DNA from: Pholiota molesta
Lineage: Eukaryota; Basidiomycota; Agaricomycetes; Agaricales; Strophariaceae
Assembly: GCA_014925825.1 (NCBI GenBank)
Contig: JACGCK010000468.1
Coordinates: forward strand, 1-21,815
DNA: 21,815 nucleotides
Reading direction: 5' to 3'
Shown here: positions 1-9,136 of the stretch, piece by piece
How the letters are laid out: every line of letters starts with the position of its first letter
Numbering within the stretch: the first letter of the stretch is position 1
The notes under the pieces: generated by a model
Database searches by the model: none
What the model saw: the letters and a program-made list of their open reading frames with translations, nothing else
What the model was told of the DNA's origin: nothing
Translations under genes and position numbers: made by a program

Positions 1-3000
1 AGCAAACAACACCGGAGTTCGCTGGAAATGCAAGTGCACTGTCAACTTTCGATCCTACCACTCTCCAGAGCGACACTGACTTCCATTGGCTCGCAGACAC
101 AGGCGCCACTAGTCATATGACGCCGCATCGCGCCTGGATGCGCAATTACACGCCCCACATCGTCCCAATCAAGCTAGCAGACCATACCATCATCTACTCA
201 GCTGGCATGGGGAGTGTAGTGATTCATCCGGTCATAAAGGGTCAGGAAGCGCGTCCTGTAGAGCTTACTTGTGTACTGCATGTTCCCCAACTCCGCAACA
301 ATCTATTGGCTTGTTTATACCTCACTAAACGCAAAGGGATCCGCTTGGAAGTGGATGACAGCACCATGTTCTTCAAACGCACAGAATGATGCTCTTTACA
401 GCTACTGTCAACTCCCAGAACTGCGGTATCCTGGACGCTTCAACTGAGCCAGTTCAGAGTATGCGAACGCGGCCTCAACTCTTCCAATGGACATCACACT
501 TTGGCATCGTCGTTGCGCGCACCACAGCCATGCTACATCAGGAAATTGATACAGGGCGATCTCGTCACTGGTCTGTCGTCTCGTCGAAAGATGAACCTGA
601 CCCGATTTGGAGGCATGCTGGCAGGCAAATGACCTCTGCACCATTTCCAGCTCAACTAGACAATCCCTTGCACCGCTTGAACTCATCCACTCTGACCTCC
701 ATGGACCTCTTCCTGTCCCAGTCCGGAAGGATATCCTATGGATCACTTTCCTGGATGACCGCACCAAGCTGCATGCTGTACACTTCCTAAAACGCAAAAG
801 CGACGCATTTGATGCGTTTAAGACGTTCAAGGCCTATGCAGAGAACCAGTCAATGCGAAAATCAAGGCTCTGCAGGATGACAAGGGTGGAGAGTACATGT
901 CCAACGCTTTCCTCAAATTCACTGATCAGTGCGGTATTACACGACGCCACAGCACCAGGAATCGCCCCCAGCAGAACGGAGTCGCAGAGCTGCTAATCGC
1001 ACCATTTCTGACCATGCTACAGCCATGCTCAACGAATCCAACCTCCCTGCTTCGTTCTGGGCCTATGCGGTCGCTGCCTATGTCCATGTCTGGAATCGCC
1101 TCCCTACGTCGCCTCTGCCGGTACAACCCCTACACGCTGGTTCAACAGAAACCGGACATTAGCCATTTCCGAGTCTTTGGGTGCACTGCCACTCTAATTC
1201 ACCAGATCAGCGCAAATCGCTCCAATCACATGGAGAAGTGCCATCTTTGTTGGCTATCCATCTGGCTACAGGGTGGCAGTTCTACAATCCGTCATAGGAA
1301 GTATCATCTCAGAACGAGCTATCTTCGAGAAAGAGCTTTCCAGGCCTCAAGCGCATCTCCATGACCTGAGCCTGTTGGCACTCCTGCACCTTCCCAGACG
1401 TACCAGATTCCGGGGATGACATTCGTTCCTGAGCCCGAAATCGCGCCAACAACCTATACCACAGCCTCTCCTAGACGTTCCAGCGGATATTCCGCCACCA
1501 GAGAGCAAGCTCCACCCAAACTCGAACAGCCTGCTCCTGACATTCCACCACACTCCTGAACGCATTTCGCACCTCCTGCACCCGTTCCAGCCCACTCACG
1601 CTCTGGCCGCATCCACCTAGAGGCACAGCTGAGCCAGCTCGAGCTCTACTCGCATCCCAAAGCCTCTAGAGAATGGTGGAAGGTCACTCCGGCTCCTGCT
1701 GCTCCTGCGAATGAGAACGACGCTGGCCCTGCTCTAGACAACGACATGGACGAAATTCAATTTGCTGGAGCAGCCTCGACATCGATCCACACAACTACAA
1801 GCAGGCCTGAAGAGCGATGATTCGGAACGTTGGAAGAAGCCACACTTGCAGAGTACAACACCCTCATCCAAAATGGCACTTGGGAGATTGTGGATCCCAC
1901 CAGGTGAAAAGGCCATTGGCTCTAGCTGGGTCTTTCGCATAAAGACCATTCTGACGGCTCTATCGAACGCTACAAGGCTCGATCGTCGCCCAAGGCTGCT
2001 CGCAACGTCCCGGACGCGACTATCAGGAAGTGCAGCGCCGACGCCTCGTCCTGCGACGATACGGATGACGTTTGCCATGCTGCTGCGGAGGACCTGGAAT
2101 TGCGCTCTGTCGACGTTTCAGCTGCTTTACCAATGGAGACCTTGAGAATACATCTACATGAGACAGCCTGAAGGATTCCATGAAGGCGCTCCCAACAAGT
2201 CTGCAGGCTCCGGAAATCGCTCTATGGTCTCAAGCAGTCAGCTAGACAGTGGAACATCAAGCTGCACACTGCCCTCACTCACATGGGCTTCAAGTGAGTT
2301 GAAGCAGACCGGTCTGTCTACATTTACTCTGATGGTCTTGTTCGCATTTTGTCCCCATCTACATCGATGATATCACCTTCGCTTGCAAGGACGCTGCTGC
2401 GATTGACAGGGCAGTTGAGCAGCTAGCTGGACACTTGAAATGCCGCAATCTTGGAACACGGAGTTCCTGCTTGGTGTAGGCATCACCAGAGACCGCAAAT
2501 CGCGCACCATCGCACTCCACCAACGCCAATTCATCCTGGACATCCTAGAGCGCTACAACATGACCAACTGCAGTCCTGTTTCGACTCCCATGATTCCTGG
2601 CTGCGTTCTAACGAAGGAAATGGGCGCATCCACTCCAGATGACATCGAATTCATGCGCACTGTTCCCTACCTCAGCTGCATCGGTTCGCTCCAGTATCTC
2701 GCCTCCATGACCCGCAGCGACATCGCTCAAGTCGTCGCCTACCTAGCGCGTTTCAACAGCAATCCAGGTCCGAAACACTGGGCAGCAGTCAAACATCTAT
2801 TGCGCTATCTCAAGGGAACGCTAGAGCACAAGCTGCACTACTCAGGCGAGCTGGGTCCGGACATGTTCACCACCTACTGCGACGCGTCTCATGGCGATTG
2901 CAAAGACACTGGACGCTCTACAGGTGGTTATGTGACTCTCATGGCTGGTGGTGCAATTGGCTGGAGCAGCAAACTGCAGGGAATCGTCGCTCTCTCCACT

Positions 3001-3379
3001 ACTGAAGCAGAGTTCATTGCAGCTGTTGAAGCAGGCAAGGAGATGCTGGATGCGCAACATTCTGCGCGAATTTGGGTACACCATTCACCAGCCTTCCACT
3101 CTCCACATTGACAACCAATCCGCTATCAGTGTCTCCAAGAATCCTGAGCACCATGGACGCATGAAGCACCTTGATCTGCGCTTCTACTGGCTTCGAGATG
3201 CTGTTAACGACAAATCATCCTTCCTTCCTATATCCTACTGCTGAGCAAGTTGCAGACATTCTCACCAAGGCTCTACCAGCTACCAAAGTCCAATTCTGCA
3301 GGCAGATGGCATTTATCCTTAGAGTATCTTTCTTTCTTTCTTTCTCTTTCTTTCTGAGACTGTTCAGATCATGGGGGGA
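1..3379 (+). pseudogene. Ty1/copia gag-pol, copy A, 5'-truncated and frameshifted
   Basis: Internal region of a copia retrotransposon that enters the window already in progress; the first bases correspond to about residue 273 of the intact copy D, just before the protease. Recognisable in order are the protease motif ADTGATSHM (near 93-120), the integrase HHCC and DDE regions, a proline-rich linker, reverse transcriptase including the YIDD box (near 2360), and RNase H. The frame is broken many times between about 376 and 2460 and again between 3040 and 3240, almost always by loss of one base relative to copies B and D. The longest clean stretch is 2440-3111, covering the RT thumb and RNase H (YCDASHGD, STTEAEF). 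A TTTC-rich tract (3324-3357) and the polypurine tract TGGGGGGA (3372-3379) precede the LTR. It cannot encode a working polyprotein as written. Confidence 0.93.
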
Positions 3380-3637
3380 TGTTAGAGTTGCCTAGTTCAG
3401 TCTCAGCTGATGTAGTCACATGTGATCACATGACACACATGTATGTAGCTGTAGAACGCCTTCTGGAGTCCTTAGTTACTCACTTCGGACTCCAGGCAAG
3501 TAGTAGTCCATTCCTCTCAATAACTTAGTTACTCACTTCGGACTCCAGGCTCTCATAGCCGCTCTGTCTGATACACTGAGACGGCGAAACTCACCCAGCA
3601 GGTGTCTCGTACCGTCCCGAACTCGCCACCTTTCACA
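3380..3637 (+). repeat. Copia LTR shared by copies A and B
   Basis: A 258-bp LTR starting TGTTAGAGTT and ending CACCTTTCACA. It directly follows the polypurine tract of copy A and directly precedes the primer site of copy B, so one LTR serves as the 3' LTR of A and the 5' LTR of B. It carries the perfect palindrome CATGTGATCACATG (3419-3432), a TATGTAG where copy D has TATATAG, and two copies of AGTTACTCACTTCGGACTCC. A short segment between those two copies differs from the other LTRs. Confidence 0.93.
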
Positions 3638-3810
3638 GGTTATGGCCCCGCACACGCCTTTAAACTCGTTTCCACACAGTCTCATTTCCATTCTGCACTT
3701 GCTCTTCGCTCACTCGCCGCCGTGTCCTCTGCACTCATCGCTCAGACTTCATCGCACCCCCCGCTCCTCTCTCACCGCCGCCACTCATCTCGTTTCGTTC
3801 TTGCTCTATC

Positions 3811-4516
3811 ATGGCTTCTTCCTCTCTCCCCACCTTTGCCAAACTCAATGCCTCCAACTACCCAACTTGGTGTGGTGAAATGCAGGCTTGGCTATGCTCC
3901 CAGGGCTTTGGCGCATCGTTTCCGGCCCCCACGGTCTCGTCGCCTCCCAAGGACGGAGAAGAACTGCACTCGACGCCTGGTACCTCAAATCGACAAGGCA
4001 GCTGGCTACATCTATCTGGCAGTGGATGAGAACCAGAAGATCCACTTTGCGACATTTCGGACGATCCAGTGAAGATGTGGGCTGCCCTGGCTGCTGTACA
4101 CCTCCAGAAACGTCCTGGTGCACGCTTCAACGCCTATGACGACCTCTTTTCGATCAGGAAGCAGGAAGAGGAGACTCTGCAGTCTCTTATGAACAGGGTG
4201 GACACAGCTATCAACCGCATTCAGGACCTTCGGCCTAAGGACTTCACCCTCTCCAACCTAGATAATGAGCTGGCCAGCATGACACTCATTAGAGTGCTTC
4301 CAGACGAGTTCAGCGTGTTCGCATCGTCTCTGCTGCTCTGGACAAGCTGAGAAGTCTACAATCCATCAGGCCTTCGTTACAGAGGAGTCCCAACGTCGCC
4401 ATCGCGCCTCCGTCACTCCCAACATCTCCTCTGCCCTTGCTGCATCGTCCTCGTCCTCTACAGCCTCCTCCATGCCCAAATGCACGTTCTGCGGTGTTAA
4501 ATGGCACATCAAGCAA
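3811..4516 (+). pseudogene. Copy B gag remnant
   Basis: Structural capsid-like region of copy B. The start at 3811 is chosen because it reproduces the N-terminus of the intact copy D Gag. Segments align with D residues 1-32, about 90-180 (frame 4069-4350, with motif NRVDTAINRIQDLRP) and the serine-rich stretch before the zinc knuckle. The knuckle begins CTFCGVKWHI, but a base is lost before its last cysteine, so the CCHC finger is not completed in that frame; the frame from 4501 picks up the sequence after it. At least four frame changes make this Gag non-functional. Confidence 0.88.
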
Positions 4517-5811
4517 ACTGCAAGAAGTACCTCAAGTTCAAGGAAGATGCACGCGAAGAGGTCCGTCTCAACCGCTCCAAACCCAAAGGGCACAAAGCGA
4601 GGCAAGCGGAGCAAACAACACCGGAGTTCGCTGGCAATGCAAGTGCACTGTCAACTTTCGATCCTACCACTCTCCAGAGCGACACTGACTTCCATTGGCT
4701 TGCAGACACAGGCGCCACTAGTCATATGACGCCGCATCGCGCCTGGATGCGCAATTACACGCCGCACATCGTCCCAATCAAGCTAGCAGAGCATACCATC
4801 ATCTACTCAGCTGGCATAGGGAGTGTAGTGATTCATCCGGTGATAAAGGGTCAGGAAGCGCGTCCTGTAGAGCTTACTTGTGTACTGCATGTTCCCCAAC
4901 TCCGCAACAATCTATTGGCTTGTTTATACCTCACTAAACGCAAAGGGATCCGCTTGGAAGTGGATGACAGCACCATGTTCTTCAAACGCAACAGAATGAT
5001 GCTCTTTACAGCTACTGTCAACTCCCAGAACTGCGGTATCCTGGACATTTCAACTGAGCCAGTTTCAGAGTATGCAAACGCGGCCTCAACTCTTCCAATG
5101 GACATCACACTTTGGCATCGTCATTGCGCGCACCACAGCCATGCTACAATCAGGAAATTGATACAGGGCGATCTCGTCACTGGTCTTGTCGTCTCGTCGA
5201 AAGACGAACCTGACCCGATTTGTGAGGCATGTCTGGCAGGCAAAATGACCTCTGCACCATTTCCCAGCTCAACTAGACAATCCCTTGCACCGCTTGAACT
5301 CATCCACTCTGACCTTCATGGACCTCTTCCTGTCCCCAGTCCGGAAGGATATCGCTATTGGATCACTTTCCTGGATGACCGCACCAAGCTGCATGCTGTA
5401 CACTTCCTAAAACACAAAAGCGACGCATTTGATGCGTTTAAGACGTTCAAGGCCTATGCAGAGAACCAGGTCAATGCGAAAATCAAGGCTCTGCAGGATG
5501 ACAAGGGTGGAGAGTACATGTCCAACGCTTTCCTCAAATTCACTGATCAGTGCGGTATTACACGACGCCACAGCACCAGGAATCGCCCCCAGCAGAACGG
5601 AGTCGCAGAGCATGCTAATCGCACCATTTCTGACCATGCTACAGCCATGCTCAACGAATCCAACCTCCCTGCTTCGTTCTGGGCCTATGCGGTCGCTGCC
5701 TATGTCCATGTCTGGAATCGCCTCCCTACGTCGCCTCTGCCTGGTACAACACCCTACACTGCTTGGTTCAACAAGAAACCGGACATTAGCCATTTCCGAG
5801 TCTTTGGGTGA
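4501..5811 (+). pseudogene. Copy B protease-integrase remnant
   Basis: The longest open stretch of copy B. It covers the end of Gag, the aspartic protease (LADTGATSHM) and most of integrase: the HHCC zinc module, the first Asp in HSDLHG, the second in QDDKGGEY and the Glu in NGVAEHANR, which keep the catalytic triad of copy D. It ends at an in-frame TGA (5809-5811) in the FRVFG motif, where copy D encodes FGC. That is one C-to-A substitution, so this break is a point mutation and not an indel. Confidence 0.9.
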
Positions 5812-5856
5812 ACTGCCTACATCTATATTCAGCGAGATCAGCGCAAATCGCTCCAA

Positions 5857-6405
5857 TTGCACATGGAGAAGTGCATCTTTGTTGGCTATCCATCTGGCTA
5901 CAAGGGCTGGCAGTTCTACAATCCGGTCACTAGGAAGTTTATCATCTCAGAACGAGCTATCTTCGATGAAAGGAGCTTTCCAGGCCTCAAGCGCACATCT
6001 CCAGTTGACCTGACGCCTGTTGGCACTCCTGCGACCTTCCCAGATGTACCAGATTCCGGGGGGGATGACAACTTCGTTCCTGAGCCCGAAATCGCGCCAA
6101 ACGAACCAGATACATTACCACAGCCTCTCCTAGACGTTCCAGCGGATATTCCGCCACCAGATGAGCAAGCTCCACCCAAACTCGAACAGCTTGCTCCTGA
6201 CATTCCACTACACACTCCTGAACGCATTTCGCCACCTCCTGCACCCATTCCAGCTCCAACTCACGCTCTGGCAGACATCCACCTAGAGGCACAGCTGAGC
6301 CAGCTCGATGCTCTACTCGCATTCCAAAGCCTTCTAGAGAATGGTGGAAGGTCACTCTGGCTCCTGCTGCTCCTGCGAATGAGAACGACGCTGTCCCTGC
6401 TCTAG
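5857..6405 (+). pseudogene. Copy B integrase C-terminus and proline-rich linker
   Basis: Continues copy B after the stop at 5811. It opens with MEKCIFVGYPSGYKGWQF, the conserved end of copia integrases, then a Pro/Glu/Asp-rich linker. The frame is lost near 6265-6280, where a run of bases present in copy D is missing, so the predicted tail beyond about residue 140 is out of frame. Confidence 0.85.
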
Positions 6406-6413
6406 ACAACAAC

Positions 6414-7292
6414 ATGGATGAAATTCAATTTGCTGGAGCTGCCTCAACATCGGATCCACACAACTACAAGCAGGCACTGAAGAGCGATGATTCGGAATGT
6501 TGGAAAGAAGCCACACTTGCAGAGTACAACACCCTCATCCAAAATGGCACTTGGGAGATTGTGGACCTCCCATCAGGTGAAAAGGCCATTGGCTCTAGCT
6601 GGGTCTTTCGCATAAAGACACATTCTGACGGCTCTATCGAACGCTACAAGGCTCACATCGTTGCCCAAGGCTGCTCGCAACGTCCCGGACGCGACTATCA
6701 GGAAGTCCATGCGCCAATGCCTCGTCCTGCGATGATACGGATGACGTTTGCCATTGCTGCTGCGGAGGACCTGGAATTGTGCTCTGTCGACGTTTCAGCT
6801 GCTTTTACCAATGGAGACCTTGAGGAATACATCTACATGAGACAGCCTGAAGGATTCCATGAAGGCGCTCCCAACAAGGTCTGCAGGCTCCGGAAATCGC
6901 TCTATGGTCTCAAGCAGTCAGCTAGACAGTGGAACATCAAGCTGCACACTGCCCTCACTCAAATGGGCTTCAAGCGAGTTGAAGCAGACCGGTCTGTCTA
7001 CATCTATTCTGATGGCCATGTTCGCATTTTCGTCCCCATCTACATTGATGATATCACCTTCGCTTGCAAGGACGCTGCTGCGATTGACAGGGCGGTCCAG
7101 CAGCTAGCTGGACCCTTCAAAGGCCGCAATCTCGGACCCACGGAGTTCCTGCTTGGTGTAGGCATCACCAGAGACTGCAAATCGCGTACAATCGCACTCC
7201 ACCAATGCCAATTCATTCTGGACATCCTAGAGCGCTACAACATGACCAACTGCAGTCCTGTTTCGACTCCCATGATTCCTGGATGTGTCTAA
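6414..7292 (+). pseudogene. Copy B reverse transcriptase remnant
   Basis: Reverse transcriptase domain of the copia (RVT_2) type, uninterrupted from the linker end to the thumb. It shows the fingers motif GSSWVFRIK, the first catalytic Asp in VDVSAAF, LYGLKQSARQW, and the YIDD active-site box. The frame ends at TAA after PMIPGCV because one T is missing relative to copy D. Substitutions against D are frequent and often of CpG-to-TpG/CpA type, for example near 7170-7210. Confidence 0.9.
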
Positions 7293-8062
7293 TGAAGGAA
7301 ATGGGTGCTTCAACTCCAGCTGACATCGAATTCATGTGCACTGTTCCCTACCTCAGCTGCATCGGTTTGCTCCAGTATCTCGCCTCCATGACCCACAGTG
7401 ACATCGGTCAAGTCATCGCCTACCTAGCGCATTTCAACAGCAATCCAGGTCTGAAACACTGGGCAGCAGTCAAACACCTATTGCGCTATCTCAAGGGAAT
7501 GCTGGAGCACAAGCTGCACTACTCAGGCAAGCTGGGTCCGGACATGTTCACCACCTACTGCGACGCATCTCATGGCGATTGCAAAGACACCAGACGCTCT
7601 ACAGGTGGTTATGTGACTCTTATGGCTGGTGGTGCAATTGGCTGGAGCAGCAAACTGCAGGGAATCGTCGCTCTCTCCACTACTGAAGCAGAGTTCATTG
7701 CAGCTGTTGAAGCAGGCAAGGAGATTGCATGGATGCGCAACATTCTGCGCGAATTTGGGTACACCATTGACCAGCCTTCCACTCTCCACATTGACAACCA
7801 ATCCGCTATCAGTGTCTCCAAGAATCCTGAGCACCATGGACGCATGAAGCACCTTGATCTGCGCTTCTACTGGCTTCGAGATGCTGTTAACGACAAAATC
7901 ATCCTTCCTTCCTATATCCCTACTGCTGAGCAAGTTGCAGATATTCTCATCAAGGCTCTACCAGCTACCAAAGTCCAATTCTGCAGAGAGCATTTATCCT
8001 TAGAGTATCTTTCTTTCTTTCTCTTTCTTTCTGAGACTGTTCAGATCATGGGGGGATGTTAG
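7292..8062 (+). pseudogene. Copy B RNase H remnant
   Basis: Follows the frameshift that ends the RT stretch. It carries the copia RNase H signature in order: YCDASHGD, STTEAEF, HIDNQSA and ADILIKALP (copy D has ADILTK). It lacks about ten bases where the normal C-terminus EQMGIYP would be, so it reads through the TTTC tract and polypurine tract and stops in the LTR. The first 29 codons of the longer open frame starting at 7205 are out of frame and not native. Confidence 0.87.
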
Positions 8063-8318
8063 AGTTGCCTAGTTCAGTCTCAGCTGATGTAGTCACATGT
8101 GATCACATGACACAATGTATGTAGCTGTAGAACGCCTTCTGGAGTCCTTAGTTACTCACTTCGGACTCCAGGCAAGTAGATAGCTCTGTTCCTCCTCAAT
8201 ACACTTTAGTTACTCACTTCGGACTCCAGGCTCTCATAGCCGCTCTGTCTGATACACTGAGACGGCGAAACTCACCCAGCAGGTGTCTCGTACCGTCCCG
8301 AACTCGCCACCTTTCTCA
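8057..8318 (+). repeat. Copia LTR, 3' LTR of copy B
   Basis: A 262-bp LTR beginning TGTTAGAGTT immediately after a polypurine tract. Similarity to the other LTRs stops at or just after CACCTTTC (8308-8315). The final CACA and primer site are replaced by TCAGCCGCAG, so the junction is a breakpoint, not a normal LTR end. The TATA position reads TATGTAG. Confidence 0.9.
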
Positions 8319-8384
8319 GCCGCAGGTCTAGCATGTTCTTGCACTTCGATTGGAATATAGAGCTGCCCATCATAGTCAAGCTTG
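8319..8384. other. 66-bp filler of unknown origin at a copia-copia junction
   Basis: Unrelated to any other copia sequence in this window. It separates a broken LTR end from the truncated copy C. Read on the minus strand it has one stop-free frame of about 21 codons (including GQLYIPIEVQEHARP), too short to assign. It could be captured host or transposon DNA from a repair event. Confidence 0.6.
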
Positions 8385-8538
8385 TATCCCTACTGCTGAG
8401 CAAGTTGCAGACATTTTCACCAAGGCTCTACCAGCTACCAAAGTCCAATTCTGCAGAGAGCAGATGGGCATTTATCCTTAGAGTATCTTTCTTTCTTTCT
8501 TTCTCTTTCTTTCTGAGACTGTTCAGATCATGGGGGGA
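8385..8538 (+). pseudogene. Copia copy C, last 154 bp of internal region
   Basis: Starts abruptly at TATCCCTACTGCTGAG, equal to the end of RNase H in copy D (residues about 1380 onward), and includes the native stop region, the TTTC tract and the polypurine tract (8531-8538). Everything upstream in this copy is missing. It keeps the CAGATGGGCATTTATCC tail that copy B has lost, so it derives from a different copy than B. Confidence 0.9.
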
Positions 8539-8800
8539 TGTTAGAGTTGCCTAGTTCAGTCTCAGCTGATGTAGTCACATGTGATCACATGACACATATG
8601 TATATAGCTGTAGAACGCCTTCTGGAGTCCTTAGTTACTCACTTCGGACTCCAGGCAAGTAGCTAGTTCTATTCCTCCTCAATACATTAAGTTACTCACT
8701 TCGGACTCCAGGCTCTCATAGCCGCTCTGTCTGATACACTGAGACGGCGAAACTCACCCAGCAGGTGCCTCGTACCATCCCGAACTCGCCACCTTTCACA
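8539..8800 (+). repeat. Copia LTR, 3' LTR of copy C
   Basis: A 262-bp LTR from TGTTAGAG to CACCTTTCACA. It has the TATATAG form of the TATA box, as in copy D. Its terminal CA is followed directly by minisatellite (GTTTCAGTGG), so this is the true outer end of the plus-strand copia array. Confidence 0.92.
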
Positions 8801-8816
8801 GTTTCAGTGGTTAACC
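8801..8816. repeat. 16-bp minisatellite remnant between two copia elements
   Basis: Reads GTTTCAGTGGTTAACC. Removing copy D with one duplicate joins it seamlessly to AATGGTCAACC at 13843, so it is the continuation of the foldback arm array beyond D. Its last five bases are the left target-site duplicate of D. Confidence 0.85.
8812..8816. repeat. Left target-site duplication of copy D
   Basis: TAACC directly outside the LTR terminus TGTGAG. An identical TAACC follows the other LTR at 13838-13842. Five bases is the usual duplication length for copia integrases. Confidence 0.92.
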
Positions 8817-9079
8817 TGTGAGAGGTGGCGAGTTCGGGACGGTACGAGACACCTGCTGGGTGAGTTTCGCCGTCTCAGTGTATCAGACAGAGCGGCTATG
8901 AGAGCCTGGAGTCCGAAGTGAGTAACTGAAGTGTATTGAGGAGGAACAGAGCTATCTACTTGCCTGGAGTCCGAAGTGAGTAACTAAGGACTCCAGACAT
9001 CGTTCTACAGCTATATACATGTGTGTCATGTGATCACATGTGACCACATCAGCTGAGACTGAAACAGGCAACTCTAACA
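8817..9079 (-). repeat. 3' LTR of copy D
   Basis: 263 bp; in element orientation it runs TGTTAGAG to CACCTCTCACA. It contains the 9-bp stem CTGGAGTCC/GGACTCCAG (8964-8996), the palindrome CATGTGATCACATG, and a TATATAG box. Its outer end faces the outer end of the copy C LTR 16 bp away. Confidence 0.96.
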
Positions 9080-9087
9080 TCCCCCCA
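9080..9087 (-). other. Polypurine tract of copy D
   Basis: TGGGGGGA in element orientation, immediately upstream of the 3' LTR. This is the expected primer for plus-strand DNA synthesis. It is preceded by a TTTC-rich pyrimidine tract that varies in length among the copies. Confidence 0.9.
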
Positions 9088-9136
9088 TGATCTGAACAGT
9101 CTCAGAAAGAAAGAGAAAGAAAGAAAGGAAGATACT

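Larger units (their letters stand above)
3638..8056 (+). pseudogene. Ty1/copia gag-pol, copy B, full-length internal region, inactivated
   Basis: Complete internal region from primer site to polypurine tract (8051-8056), in the same orientation as A. The primer site at 3638 reads GGTTATGGCCCCGC, one G short of copy D. Gag starts at ATG 3811 (MASSSLPTFAK) and is shifted after about 32 codons (a short deletion around 3900-3940) and again near 3965-4070, 4340 and 4512, the last inside the zinc knuckle. Frame 4501-5811 carries protease and integrase; it stops at TGA 5809-5811, where copy D has TGC. Frame 5857-6405 carries the integrase end and linker, 6414-7292 carries RT with an intact YIDD box, and 7292-8062 carries RNase H and runs into the LTR because the normal C-terminus is deleted. 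Many CpG sites present in A and D are TpG or CpA here. Confidence 0.95.

Noticed and set aside
8333..8554. 73-codon frame across the filler, copy C tail and LTR
   Set aside because: It joins unrelated pieces and runs in the wrong frame for RNase H.
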